Assembly (NCBI GenBank): GCA_034509755.1 | Contig: CM067550.1 | Span: forward strand, 14,439,001 to 14,503,000 | DNA from: Anisodus tanguticus | Taxonomy: Eukaryota; Streptophyta; Magnoliopsida; Solanales; Solanaceae | Reading direction: 5' to 3' | DNA length: 64,000 bases | Shown: positions 22,922 through 36,400 of the stretch, piece by piece | Position numbering within the stretch: the first letter of the stretch is position 1 | Layout of the letters: every line of letters starts with the position of its first letter | Notes under the pieces: model-generated | The model's input: only the letters and a program-made list of their open reading frames with translations | What the model was told of the DNA's origin: nothing | Databases searched by the model: none | Program-made: the position numbers and the translations under genes

Positions 22922-24465
22922 TAGAATAAAGAGATGGAAGTAAATAAACAAGTACTCCTTTTTCTGTTTTCAAGTTTTTAACTTTCAGATCCACAAAATG
23001 GTCCGAAGAAATGTTGTGCAAGTCCAAAAAGGAGTTGCCTGAAAGGGGTGATTTACCAGAATAGTCTTAGAGGTGACGGGTCTTAGACTTTTGATCCTAT
23101 TTGCCTCATGAGCAAAACTTCAAGTTGAACAAATTTTGACCTTTAACCTTAAAGGGTTGCTCATAGAGCAACGGAGTCAAAGTTCAAAACCACCTATTTT
23201 TAAAGCCATTAGGTGTAAGTTCCTGCAACAAAAGGGGCGTAGATGTTCTAATAAGAAATTCTCACATAAGTGTGAAAGAGACATTGTTGTCTTTTAATGT
23301 TAGAAAAGAGAGACAAATTCATCCTTAATCAAACATCCCAGGTTCGAATCCTACTGAATATAGAGTCTCCTTGTTAGGGAGTGTTTTACCCCAATGTGAG
23401 ACTTTTCTACGCGAATCCAAATTTAGTGCCCAATGAGGGTACCGAACACATCAGATAAGAAACAAAAAAAAAGTAAAATAGAAGCAATCGAGATCACCTT
23501 AGAAGCGCTAGCAAATCAAGCCTCGGAAGCACTACTTTGCTCATTCAACGTACAAAAGATGTGCCTCAATAGCTACCTGATGACAACTTCTACAATGACC
23601 TCCAATTAAGTTCATTATTTTGTTCTATTTTATATGGCGATAATTGATTGAAAATGAAATTTTAAAAAGATAAAAAGATTTTTTTATATGCAGACTTAAC
23701 AAATGTGCAATACAAAATTATCCGCAATACTAAAATCTAAGCGAATAGCCATAAGAGTTTCACAAGTCCTTTATATTTTCCTCTCTTCATAATTGATTAA
23801 AATTTATATGAACTAGATCACAAGAAGTCATGCCTTTCATGTTAAAATGATATGATAAAATTAAATAGTTGTCAAATAGAAAAATATGCCGATCCTTTTG
23901 TGACAAGCTAAAAAGAAAAAGCGAAGTGGTTGTTTACTTCCTAATTCACTTGAATGCAGTGAAGAGAGTAAGGATAAGCTTGATTTGAAACGACTGAGCT
24001 AAGGCTAGGCTTGCCGAGTCTGTCTTTAGTACAATTCTTTTGCTACAATGAGAATTCTCACTGAGTGAGCAAATTCATGTGCCCTATCCTAGATCAATAT
24101 ATTTATTTATTTTCTGTGGATATCGCAACCCGTCAATTCCACCAAATATAAATAAATTGAATTGATCAACTCTACAAAAAATACAGGAAGGTATGAACTC
24201 ATACAACCATTACATGTCAAAAGGATTACATCTTATTTGCAGGGGGGGGGGGGGGGGAGTGTACTGTAAACACCATTATTTTCAGCGCCTTAAAACTTGT
24301 TTATTACCTCAAGCATAAATGTGCAAGGAAGGTCCTGCACTCCTTCAGATTCAAGCGAACGGATAAAATTCCACTTTGCTAACTTTTGATGCCACCATTC
24401 AAAATTTGCGTCAAACAAAATAGTAAACTGCTGAATTCACTCTTACTGTAGTGCAAGTCGCGGAT
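22922..24465. other. Region downstream of the kinase gene
   Basis: The 3' flank of the minus-strand kinase gene. It contains a diverged tRNA-derived SINE at about 23280-23475 (B box CCAGGTTCGAATCC, body GGGAGTGTTTTACCCC, A-rich tail), a G homopolymer at about 24242-24257 and AT-rich DNA. The kinase 3' UTR should occupy the part next to 24466; I cannot fix the polyadenylation site. Confidence 0.55.
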
Positions 24466-27400
24466 TCACCTCAATTCATCAATCGACTTGATCACCAAAT
24501 CCGCATTTTTCTTGGACTTCATAATTAACTCAGCATTGGGCCTGTCATTGTAATCTATCTGCAGAAAGAATTTAGCAATGAACAACCAAAAATTGCTTTA
24601 TACCCAAAGAACAACAGGAATTGAGCCAGATGATACTTAAAAGGGATTAACAGTGAACCGTTTAGTTTACTTTTTTTCCTTCAAAAAAGGTAAGTATTAG
24701 CAGTGAGGCAACACTTACCCGCCATTTAGCGACATGCGGAGACTTCCCTACAACACAGATGAAAAGGCACCAATTAGTCTATATTACCCAGGTTTGTTTA
24801 CACGTTTCTAGTAAAAAGAGTTGAAATAACAGTTGGAATATGTTTTTTTAGGATAAGTGAAGCAACAGTTGGAATATGTACCTGTCGATATATGTCTCTT
24901 TAGGACACGTTGCATTGCTTTCTCAATATCAACATCGGCAAACCTAAAAGTAAATACATATAAGACAAGGGTCTTACTGCATCAAGAACAACTAAAGCTT
25001 TGTTCTCAGATAATGCTGCCAAGCAGCCAGGTTTTTTACGAGTCAACAGATCCTGTTATCAGCAGGCTTTGATAACCTCTATCTAAGAAACTCAGGCTAT
25101 AATATCTACAGTATATGAATATAAAACAGGTATGTTCTAGTTTTAGCAACATGTCATTTTCCATCAAGTCAGGGATCTTAATAATGCTTGCTTCTTCTCA
25201 CAAGCCATAGATGACATTGGATCTTAATATTGATTCTTTTTTTAAACCATCCAGTACCACTAGCTCAACTAATCCAGATTCGCAGCGCGTAGGGACATTA
25301 AAAGGAGAAGCACTCCAAGAGTTTCTTCATTACCAAGGGCCGAACCCGAGACCTCTACTTAAGAGGGGATCCCATCCCATTATATCCTCTAGTGGTATCT
25401 TAATATTCATTCACAAATCAGTTCCACTAATTGTTAGAAGTCACAATAAACCAATAGAAAAGACAATTCACACACTCGATCACATCTTTCATGCTTGACT
25501 AATGCAAACTCAAATTTTACATACAGATTGATGTAATGTATGAGTCCACCAAATAAAGTAGAGAACCAGGTTATCTGCTGTTCTGTAGAGTAAAGACAGA
25601 AAGTAAATGACACAAGATATTTACGTGAAAAACTCCTTATTCAAGGGATTAAAAACCACGACCCACAACAATAGTATTTCCTCAACTTCCACTATAACTG
25701 AGCAAATTTTAGATTACAACCTCTTGCAATCTAGGAATTAAATTTTTAATCCCTCACCCCTTACAATAACTCTATTGCAAGCTCTCTACAATAACTCTAT
25801 TGCAAAGACATACCTTGACTAGCTCTAGTAAAAAACAAACAGCTAAACAGTTTGGACAAATTGACTAACCTACAACATGCTTCAACAAGAAGAGTCGGTT
25901 TACAAGTTTAAGAACAATGACACAAAGACTTAACAAACCTAAGACTCAGACATCTTCAATTGATAGAGAACTGGTCCTTCAGTTTGTTGTAGCTTTGGTC
26001 TGATCTGAAGCTCTGATGAACTCGACGGTTTGCAAGCAAGAACAAGAGTAATTTTGACTTGTGCAAAGGTTAGGTTTTCACTCCACAAGATGTTGTATAT
26101 ATATGAGGAATGTTGGGAGATGACAAACTTTTAAACCTTGGACCAATAGCATGTCCGCAGCAGCTTTGCAAAGCAGTACTGCAACACTGCCACTGTGTCA
26201 ACAGCTTTACAGCTGTAGAGTTGACTTGCGGCACTGGTCCATTGGAGAATGGAACTGCAACTCTTGTTACATGTTAGTCAAATCATCAAAATAATGCAAA
26301 GCATACATAAGCACATATTATCAATTTCTCCCTTTTTGATGATGACAAACTCCAAAATCAAAATCCCCCTGCGACCTAGACTCCATAAACAGAACTCCCT
26401 TGAACCCTTGAACTTCCCCCTTTTGGTAAAGCAGTAACATGAAGAAGATGCAAGAAGGCAAGGTTAACTCATGGGCACGGAGGCAACATCAACATGAGCA
26501 GAAATAAAACTAGCAGGGATAAATACTGTTGCACAATATAAAGAAAATTGCCCAAGTATATCCATAAGTACCAAACAAGCAGGTAGTGCCATTGTCAAAT
26601 TACAACCCAAATAGGAAAACTGGACAGGGAGTGAGAAAGACAGGGAAAAAGGCATAAGGGAACTGAATGAGGAAACTGGAATGGAGACTGCTCATAGTCT
26701 GGCCAGGAGTGCCGCAGTCAGGTTCTTCACCTGTGACCTTAGATCAGCGACTTCAGCCTGAAGCTAAGCATTTTCAATCTTCATTGCCTCTGAGGCACCT
26801 GGTCTGTCCTGATGCTGTGACTTCTGCTGAATCTCCGCTTTCAAGACAGCAATCTCAGAGTCCCTTTGAGCAAGAAGCATAGTCAACTTGGTGACTTCCG
26901 CAGTTGCTCGTTCCTAAACCTCGATCAGATTGGAGATCATGGAAGTACTCCCAACTCCACCCTTTTTAAGCACACATTCACACTCCTCAAGAGTGGTCAT
27001 GGTAAATATTTGCTTCTTGGTGCCCATTGTCTCCTTGTCTCCTTGCGAGCCTTTATCCCAAAATGCTGAAGAACCTTAGTGAGGAGAAAACCGTAACCTA
27101 ACCCATGTTTCCCATCTTTATAAGACTATTTTTACTATGTTGTATCATCAGAGCATGCAGGTTGACCGGAGTGAAGGAGGCCACATTTCCATCAGGAACA
27201 ACATATATTGACCTTCTCTCAGAGCGGGGAAACAACACTTTGTTAACCAATTCAAACAAAAGCTGAAATTCTGGCTTCAGCTATTTCTTAAAGAATTGTT
27301 CCCCCTTCAGGTTCCCTTCCTGTTTGGCTATCATTTTCAAAAATACCTTGGAAGCCGATCTCTTGAATACAGTGGACACCCCTTCAGTTGGGACCTCCAG

Positions 27401-30400
27401 AATCTTCCCAAGTGCTTCTTCAATCAGAGTGAAGTCAATGCCATTGACACTGGCAAGCAGTGTGGCACCCCATCAATGACCTACAATGAGCCATAAAACT
27501 CGGTGACTTCAACTTCAAACAACACTACTACGGAGGGCTGATACAAATGACTCCAAGCTTGAGCTTCAACAATTTCAATCAGTTATTTCATACCTATCTG
27601 ATTTGCGATATTTGAGTCAAAGACTCGTCCTTTTAAGACTTTTTGAGACATGAGAATCTCTTTCCTTTCAGCCTCAGTCAGCTCTCCCTTTTGCTTCTTT
27701 GAGGAGGATTCAGGTTCCTCATCAGCCACAAACTTTCTTTTCTTGGAGGAGTGAGGACTCTCCTTTTTGTCCCTTGACTTCCGGTCCCCAGTCCCAGGTT
27801 CCGGAAGATCAACATCTTTCTCCTTTCTCAAGAGTGCTTTCCTAGAATTCTTCTTCACTAGTGGAGTTTCCTCCACTTCAGTTTCATTCTCGCCACTGTC
27901 AAGTTCTACCAATTTAGTGGGAGAGACCTCCTCCTCATCAACCAGCTTAGTCAGTAACTTTTTCTCTTTACTCTCTTTTCCTTGTTTTCTTTTAAAGCAG
28001 AGTCCATTTGGGCTTTAATTTTACCACTAGTGGTAAGAATCGGGTTACTTGAACGAAACCAAGAAACTAATGCGAAAGCAAAATATGAAGATTAATGACA
28101 GAAGTTAAAGATATGTGAAATTCGAGAATAAAATCCCCAAATTCCAAGATTAAGTGATAAGAACCCTAATTGATCTTAGTATTCAAAATTAGTGGAATAA
28201 GACTAATTGCGATACTAAAAGAGTCAATTCAAGAACTTGTATCAAAAAGTGATTTAGACCCTAATTTGAAGAAATTAGAGACAATAATTAATATAAGATT
28301 AATTACCTTCTTTAATTTACGAATAAGAACCAAAGATATCAAGCACGAATTAATCTTACCTCTTAGAAGAATCGTTCTTATACGGGTTCCGTAGCAAGAA
28401 AAGATGTATTCTGTTAAAGAGAGTCTGATGCTTTGAATAGCAATCTTTCGTACCCCATTCAATAGACTTACTGGGAAAGCAACATAGAGTGACCAAGCTA
28501 AGACCTTAGACGAAGAGAGTGTGTTCGGGTATGTCGTGGAATTTTTTTGAAAGACAAGTCACATATTGCGCATTTACCGCTTTCTAATTTTTGAAATTGG
28601 ATTTATACTTTATCAACTTATTTCATATCATGGTTAAGATCCTTTTTCAAACCTGCTCCCATTTCGAGTCAAGAAAAAAATGGCTTTTTGTTTTAACCAT
28701 GTTAATAGTTCCACATTATTGGTTAATAGAGAATCAAAATCGATTTACCAATGAATCGTGAAATGCTATGGGATTTATCATTCAAAGGGAAGTAGACTAC
28801 TCAAGAATTTTCTATTTTATTTGTTGGAATTGAATTTGACTAAAGAATTAATAGAAGACGAAAGTAGCCAACACAAAAGGTGTAAAGAAGAGAAACTCTC
28901 AAATACTAATAGTGTTGTCTGTCTAATGAAAATAACAAAATCCACCCTATATATAGGGTAAACCTATCCCAAATAGAATGGGATTAGAATATACTTTTAT
29001 GGAAATAATTTAAAACTAAAACCTAACTAGAAAACTTTTAAACTAGGAAAACATATAAAAGTAATACCAAACTTCTTCCTAAAATTAGCTAACAAAAAAG
29101 GGAAAGTAGTGACTTGTTTTGCTCCAAGAAACACACGCCTAAGCAGAAGAATTTGGGCCTGAGAATTTCAGCCATTATGGGCTTAATTTGCACTCAATTA
29201 TGGACTGAATTTTCACATCTTTTGGGCACTATATGGCTGTAATTTTCAGCCCCTTATTAGGCGAGAAATTCAGCTTTTAGGGCAGAAATTTCAGCTCTCC
29301 TTTGTATTCGGGCTTATGTGGGCCCTCCCTTTTGGGCATCTTGTGGCCCCAATCTTTCTCTTCTTGGACTCGGACTTGGATCATGAATTACGTGTAGTAC
29401 TTAGTCCACTTCTTGCCATAACTCTTGGATCATTCTTGGGCTTTTCTTCCATGATAAGAATCTTCTTGATTTCACATTGGAGGTCGTCAATCTATAATGG
29501 AGGTATGCCACCGTGGATGCTATCACCTAGTAAGTGACCCCCTTCTAGAAACTACCTCCTTAGTCCTAGAAGATGACCTATCTCTTCTTGTAAACACCAA
29601 ATGCAGGGGTACCTAATCATCATCTACATCGGCATGAGGGGTGACACATGACAGTGATTCACTTGCAGAGATCTCTTCGACAGGCGTTGCATTAGCGGTA
29701 ACTGGAGGAGAACCACGTGTCTCATCCTTCTTCGGTGGGAGACAGGGGAACCCCTGAGTGGGAGCACCAGGTCCCTCACATGAGCCTTTCTCTTTTAGTA
29801 ATGAGACCGCATCAATCAAACCTCCCACATTCCCAACCTGACTCTCTAGAATGTTTTATCCCCCTCAGGAAGGTTTCCCTCAGCCATGTGTTCAACAGAG
29901 GGCTCAGAAAGTTCTTTGTCTGATTCAGTAATATCAGCATTTACTAAAGGAGTAGAGTTACCTGGTCCAGTAGTCATTCCTTCATCCCTTTTCATTTGTG
30001 TTTCCGGGACCAAATCACTTGAAGCATTTTCTATCACAGCTTGTTGAACAACTATAGTATCAGGAACTCCAGATCCAACATTATTCGCACTTTCTACAAC
30101 CAAACTCCAACTAGAGACTTCAGATTATGTCATTTTCTTCAACTTCCTCTGTGTCACCGGATATGTCGAACGTTGACATAGTGTCAACGCTATCGTTTGG
30201 AGTAGAGACTTCTTTAGGAGCAGAGACTTCAGGTTCTGAAACAAACTTCTGAAGAGTTGGGCTTTTGCGTCTATGGGGAGTAGCAGGTGTAGAAGGTAGA
30301 GAAGGAGAAGTGTGGGAAAGTTGGAGGAGGGTATAGATTCAGATGGTGAGGAGGAGAGATTATGGTCAAAAGGTGTTGCAATGACTGGAATAGATTGAGG

Positions 30401-33400
30401 GAATACTGAGGTAGGTTCAGATTGTGAGGTAGACTCGGGTGGAGATGTAGATTAGGGTTGAGACATGGTATGGGAGAAGGAGAGGATGAGTGAGGGAGAT
30501 GTTTGGAAATCTTGGATTGGTGATGGAGGAGCTGGAATTGCGACGGTTGCAAAGGAGAGGAGTGGATTCTGGTTGAGAAGAATTAAATGTTTTGGTAAAG
30601 TGAGAAGGAAGATGTGACGCGTGAGAGTAGAAGATTTGTCCACGATGGTTTGGGCGGGAGAAGTTATAATGACATGGCACACTAGCAAGTTAAAAAGTGC
30701 TGGCACAAATGAAATACTAACTTCAGTTAAGGAACCAGGTTCCTCAAAAGTTTTAAGAAAAACAGAGCGACATCTTTAGAGACTGTAACATTGCTTATCC
30801 TTGCAAAGTCTTGAGATCGCCATGTGTGTATACCTGTAACAGTATGAAACTCAGTTAGACATTTCCATAAGCACATTTCCAATCATATACTTGTCCTCTG
30901 ATCGTAGCCTCACACAGAATTCGAGAAGGGAGATGATTAGTTCATCTTGAGCAACCCCAACTCAAGTTTATTCTTTCCATAATGCTCTCTACTCAGTGCC
31001 TTTGTGAATATATCAGCTACCTGGGCCTTTGTTTTACAGAACTTCATGCAAATCAGCCCCTTTTCAACATTGTCCCTTAGGAAGTAGTGCCTGACATCAA
31101 TGTATTTAGTCCTCTTATGTTGCACTAATTTTTTTGCCATGTTTAGTGCACTAGTATTGTCGCACATCAAGAGCACACATTCAGTAACCACTCCAAAATC
31201 CTCAAGTTGTTACTTGATCCATAGCAACTGAGCACAACACGAGGCAACTGCTACATACTCGGCTTCAGTAGTGGAAAGAGCCACAGAGTTTTGTTTCTTA
31301 GTTCCCCAAGAGATCATACACGAACCAAGGAAGTGAGCCATACCAAAAGTGCTCTTTCTATCCACTAAGTAGCCAACATAGTCAACATCCGCATTACTAA
31401 CCAGATCAAAATTATCGTCTTTAGGATAGAAGAGGACCAGGTCAGGAGTTCCTTTAAGATATCTTAAAATTCTCTAAGCAGCCTTGAGATGTGATTCCTT
31501 TGGACAAGATTGAAATCTAGCACAGATACCAACACTATACACAATGTCGGGTCTGCTTGTTGTAAGATAGAGCAAAGATCCAATGATACCCCTTTACATG
31601 GTTTCATTTACATGAGGACCAGGTTCATCTGTATCCAATCAAGTTGTAGTAGCAATAGGAGTATCTATGACCTTAGCATTCTCCATTTCAAACCTCTTCA
31701 ACAACTCATTTGATATATTTCTGTTGACTAATCATGGTCCCTTTTGAGGTTTGTTTTACTTGTACCCTGAGAAAAAAGTTCAGCTCTCCCATCATGCTCA
31801 TTTCAAACTCATTTTCCATGAGCTTTGCAAACTCCTCACACAGTGAATCATTTGTTGCACCAAAAATGGTAACATCAACGTATACTTGGACGATCAACAT
31901 GTTTCTTCCTCTCTTCTTCAAAAAGAGAGCGTTGTCAATTTTCTTCCATTTAAACCCATTTTCGAGGAGAAATTTTGACAACCTTTCATACCAAAGCTCT
32001 GGGAGCTTGCTTCAAACCATACAAAGTCTTGTCAAGCTTGTAGACATGCTCAGAGTGTTCGTGATCTTTGAATCCAGGGGTTGCTTCACAAAGACCTATT
32101 CCTTTGAGTAACCATTTAAAAAGGCACTCTTTATATCCATATGGAACAATTTGATTTCCACGTGAGATGCAAATGTAATGATTATTCTGATTGCCTCCAT
32201 TCTGGCAATTGGAGCGAAAGTTTCATCGTAATCAATTCCTTCTTCTTGATTGTATCCTTGAACAACCAACTTTGCTTTGTTTCGGGTAGTGTTACCAAAT
32301 TCATCAAGCTTGTTGCGAAATACCCACCTGGTACCTATGATGGTTCTGTTGGAGGGCCTGGTACCAAATGCCATAATATATTCCTTTCAAACTGATGAAG
32401 TTCTTCTTGCATGGTTGTAATCCAATCCGCATCCTTCAGGGCTTCTTTGACATTCTTTGGCTCAATTTGAGACAGGAACGCAAAGCAGGCGAACATATTT
32501 CTTGCCTTGGACCTAGTTTGAACACCAAACTCCAGGGGAGTAATCACATTTTGCAAGGGATGCGATCCCTTGTGTTTCCAATTTGACACTTGTATCCCAG
32601 CTTGATTACTACCTTGAGGAGTCGATGAGCTAGGTTCCTCCGATTGTACTTAGACAATTTCCTCAATATTTGCCAAATTTTCATCACTGATTTGGCCAGA
32701 CCCAAGAGTACCTGATACAGCTTCGGTGACTTGACATTCAGCTTCATGAGAAATAATGGTGGCACCAGGTTCTTGCATGATTCCTGAGGATTGTGCATCA
32801 TCATCTTCCTTAACCTGACCCATCAGATTTGTCTTTCCATTCGAGATTTCAATGGCCTCGTCAGGAACCTTAGAGAACTCTCCGCCTTCAGCTTCATCAT
32901 CCTGCTTGCTTCTTTCACCAAGTACATTTGACTCATCAAAAATCACATGCACACTCTCTTCAACACACTGTGTTCTTTTGTTTAACACTTTATATGCCTT
33001 GCTGTGAGATGAGATCACTTCAGCATCAAATTTTCCTAGAGCCTCCCTCCCATTGTTAAGAATGAAACATTTACATCCAAAGGCTCGTAGATAGGTCAGC
33101 TTGGGCTTCTTTCCATTTAGTAGTTCATAGAGAGTTTTGTCAAGTAAGGACCTGATCATACACCTGTTAATCGCATGACAGGCAGTGTTGACAGCTTCAT
33201 CCCAAAAACTCTTAGGTACACCACAGGCTATAAGCATGGCTTCAAGAGTTCTGTTCTTCCTTTCCACCACACCATTTTGTTGAGGTGTTCTTGGTGCAGA
33301 GAAGTTGTGGCATATGCCATTTTCAGCATAGAACTCATCAAACTTTGCATTATCAAATTCAGTTCCATGATTAGACCTAATACTCACAATCTTGTTCCCC

Positions 33401-36400
33401 ATTTTGACTTGAATTTGTTTCACGAATGCAACAAACACAGGAAATATTTCATCTTTGGATTTCAGAAACAGTGTCCGTGTGAATCTGGAATAGTCATCAA
33501 CAATAACAAAGATATACTTCTTTCCTCCTCTGCTTCGAATCCTCAATGGTCCACATAGATCCATATGGAGAAGATCAATCGGCCTAGAGTTGCTTACATC
33601 TTTCTTTGGTTTAAAGGAGGATCTGACTTGCTTCCCTTTTACACATGCATCACACACCTTATAATCTGAGAACTTGGTTTTTGGCAATCCAGGTACCAGG
33701 TCCTTTGCCACCAGCTTGTTGAGAAGAGAGAAACTTGCATGTCCAAGTTGTTTGTGCCATAGTTCGGTATCATCCTCTAAGGCACTGAGACAAGTTAGAT
33801 CGTTCTCATTTAGAGACTCAAAATTGGCCACATAGATGTTCTTGAATCTCTTTGCCACTAAAACAACTTCCCCGTGACAGTGTAAGCTGCCGAGGTGAAG
33901 TTGACTTCATTTTCTTTGTCACAAATTTGTGAAACACTTAGCAGGTTGTACTTCAATCCATCCACATAGTACACATTTTCAATTGCATAGAGAATATCTT
34001 CCCAATTTTGGCCACACCAAGAATGTACCCTTTTTTACCATTTCCAAAGGCCACACTCCCTCCTAGAAAAGCCTTGAGTGAGAGGAAATCCTCCATGCTT
34101 CTAGTCATATACTTCGAGTAGCCACTGTCCATAAACCATTTTTGGTTGCTTCCTCCTACTCCAGCCTCTTCGTCATCATCTGATCTAGCCATGAGTGCAA
34201 ACGTTAACTCAGGTGTTGAAGATACATCATCAAGGGCCATCATGGATGTTTCTTCTTGATCATCTTCTGATTCACTAAAGGAGTCTCCCTATGCAGCCAG
34301 AGCTTGCATTACCATGTGGTCAGCTGCATCTCTTTTTTTGAAATTGTCAGGAACCTGGTTCCTCTTTGCAGTTTTCTCAGAGTTAATTCTGCAGTAGTCC
34401 TGCTTGTGAAGAGGACATTCCTTGATAAAGTGTCCCGGCTTTCCGCACTTATGACAACAGTCATTTTCTTTGGGGGTTTTTGCTAGTGCTTCCTTTCTTG
34501 GGGAACTGTTTTTTCAACTCATAAATTTTGAGATTTCCAATAAGCTCATCAATCGACATTATTTGCAAATCTTTGACTTCGGAGATAGCATTAGCTTTCC
34601 TTTCCCAGGAGGTAGTCAAAACACTAAGAAGTTTGCGAACTAACTTGTTGGTATTGATAACCTCACCAAGAGAATGAAGTTCATTAATGATAGAGGTGAA
34701 CCTGATGTGCATATCCTGAATAGGATCACCATCCTTATGAAGAGTTCATATTCAGTGGTAAGCATGTCTATTTTGGATTGCTTGACTTGACTGGTCCCCT
34801 CATGAGCAATTTGGACAGCTTCCCAGATTTCATTTGCACTCTGACATGCTGAGATACGATTGTACTCATCTGGTCCGATGCCACACACAAAGATCTTTTT
34901 AGCCTTGAAGTTCTTTTCAACAGTCTTTCAGTCTACATCATTGTATTTCTTCCTTGATTTTGGAGTGGTAGTAAGACCAGCTAGATCTGTGTTCATAGGA
35001 ACATGAGGACCATCACAGATGATATCCCATAACTCCGAACCCTCAGCCATAATGAAGTCATACATTCTAGTCTTCCACCATCCATAATATTTTTCATTGA
35101 ATCTTGGTGGTCTTGTGGTAAATTGTCCTTCCTCTAGATCTGGTGGAGCAGCCATTCGAAAGATTCTTTCTAGGTGATAACTTTTTAGAAAGAACCTGTT
35201 CTGATACCAATTGATGTAATGTATGAGTCCACCAAATATAGTAGAGTATCAGGTTCTCTACTGTTCTGTAGAGTAAAGACAGAAAGTAAATGACATAAGA
35301 TATTTACGTAGAAAACTCATTGCTCAAGGGATTAAAAACCACGACCCACAACAATAGTATTTTCTCAACTTCCACTATAACTGAGCAAAGTTTAGATAAC
35401 AACCTCTTGCAACCTAGGAATTAAACTCTTAATCCCTCACCCCTTACAATAACTCTATTGCAAGCTCTCTACAATAACTATATTACAAAGACATACCTTG
35501 ACTAGCTCTAGTAAAAAACAAACAGCTCAACAATTTGGACAAACTGACTAACCTGCAACATGCTTCAACAAGAAGAGTAGGTTTACAAGTTTAAGAATAA
35601 TGACACAGACTTAACAAACCTAGGACTTAGACATCTTCAATTAATAGAGAACTGGTCCTACAGTTTGTTGTAGATTTGGTCTGATCTGAAATCCTGATGA
35701 ACTCGACGGCTTGCAAGCAAGAACAAGAGAAATTTTGATTTGTGCAAGTTTAGATTTTCATTCCACAACATGTTGTACATCTATGAGAGATGTTGGGAGA
35801 TGACAAACTTTTAAACCTTGGACCAATAGCATGTCTGCAGCAGCTCTGCAGCAGTACTGCGACATTGCCACTGTGTGGCAGCTTTAAAGCTATAGAGTTG
35901 ACTTGCAGAACTGGTCCATCGGAGAATGGAACCACAACTCGTTACATGTTTGTCAAATCATCAAAACAATGCAAAGCATACATAAGCGCATATTAGCATT
36001 GACTAAGTTTCTCGGACTCAAGTGCGGGTATCCGATACGGGTACGGATCTGAGTGTCGGATTCGACAAAATATAAATTTTAAGATTCGGAGGTGCGGATC
36101 CAGGTAAGGATACGGGTGCGGAGATTTAGCTAAGAAAATTCAAAATTATAAAAATAGAGCTATAAAGACCCCAACTTCTTTCAAGCTCTCTGGTTCTTCC
36201 CCTCAAAAGAGAAAACGAAAGCCATTCAAGGCCTTCCAACAACTCTCCCTACAAATCGCTACTACTGTTTACCGGATGTCAGAACTCAGAACACAACCCC
36301 TAGAATTATTGTTTCTCTGTTTAGCCTGAACCATGAAGGGGCGAATATGGGACAAAAGGACTATAATATTGAAGGTATGTCATTTTTCATGTCTTGAATC

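Larger units (their letters stand above)
25531..35998 (-). mobile_element. Sirevirus-type Ty1/Copia retrotransposon in kinase intron 9
   Basis: A 10,468-bp element with LTRs at 25531-26323 and 35215-35998, each with TG...CA ends on the plus strand. TTGA (possibly ATTGA) flanks both sides (25527-25530, 35999-36002). The primer-binding site TGGTATCAGA is next to the right LTR, and a polypurine tract AAAAAGGGAGAAAT next to the left. Minus-strand order is gag, protease, integrase, RT, RNase H, then about 4.6 kb of extra sequence with a third ORF before the 3' LTR. The large size, this third ORF and the integrase/RT style fit the SIRE/Maximus lineage. It is defective: RT has YVDV instead of YVDD, and frames are broken. 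It sits antisense-neutral, that is, in the same orientation as the host gene. Confidence 0.92.

Noticed and set aside
30271..30706. Separate Pro/Ser-rich secreted protein gene
   Set aside because: It lies directly after retroelement RNase H and forms the start of the element's third ORF in alternative frames.
31734..32111. Plus-strand open frame of about 125 codons
   Set aside because: Antisense of the Sirevirus-type RT, with no domain of its own.
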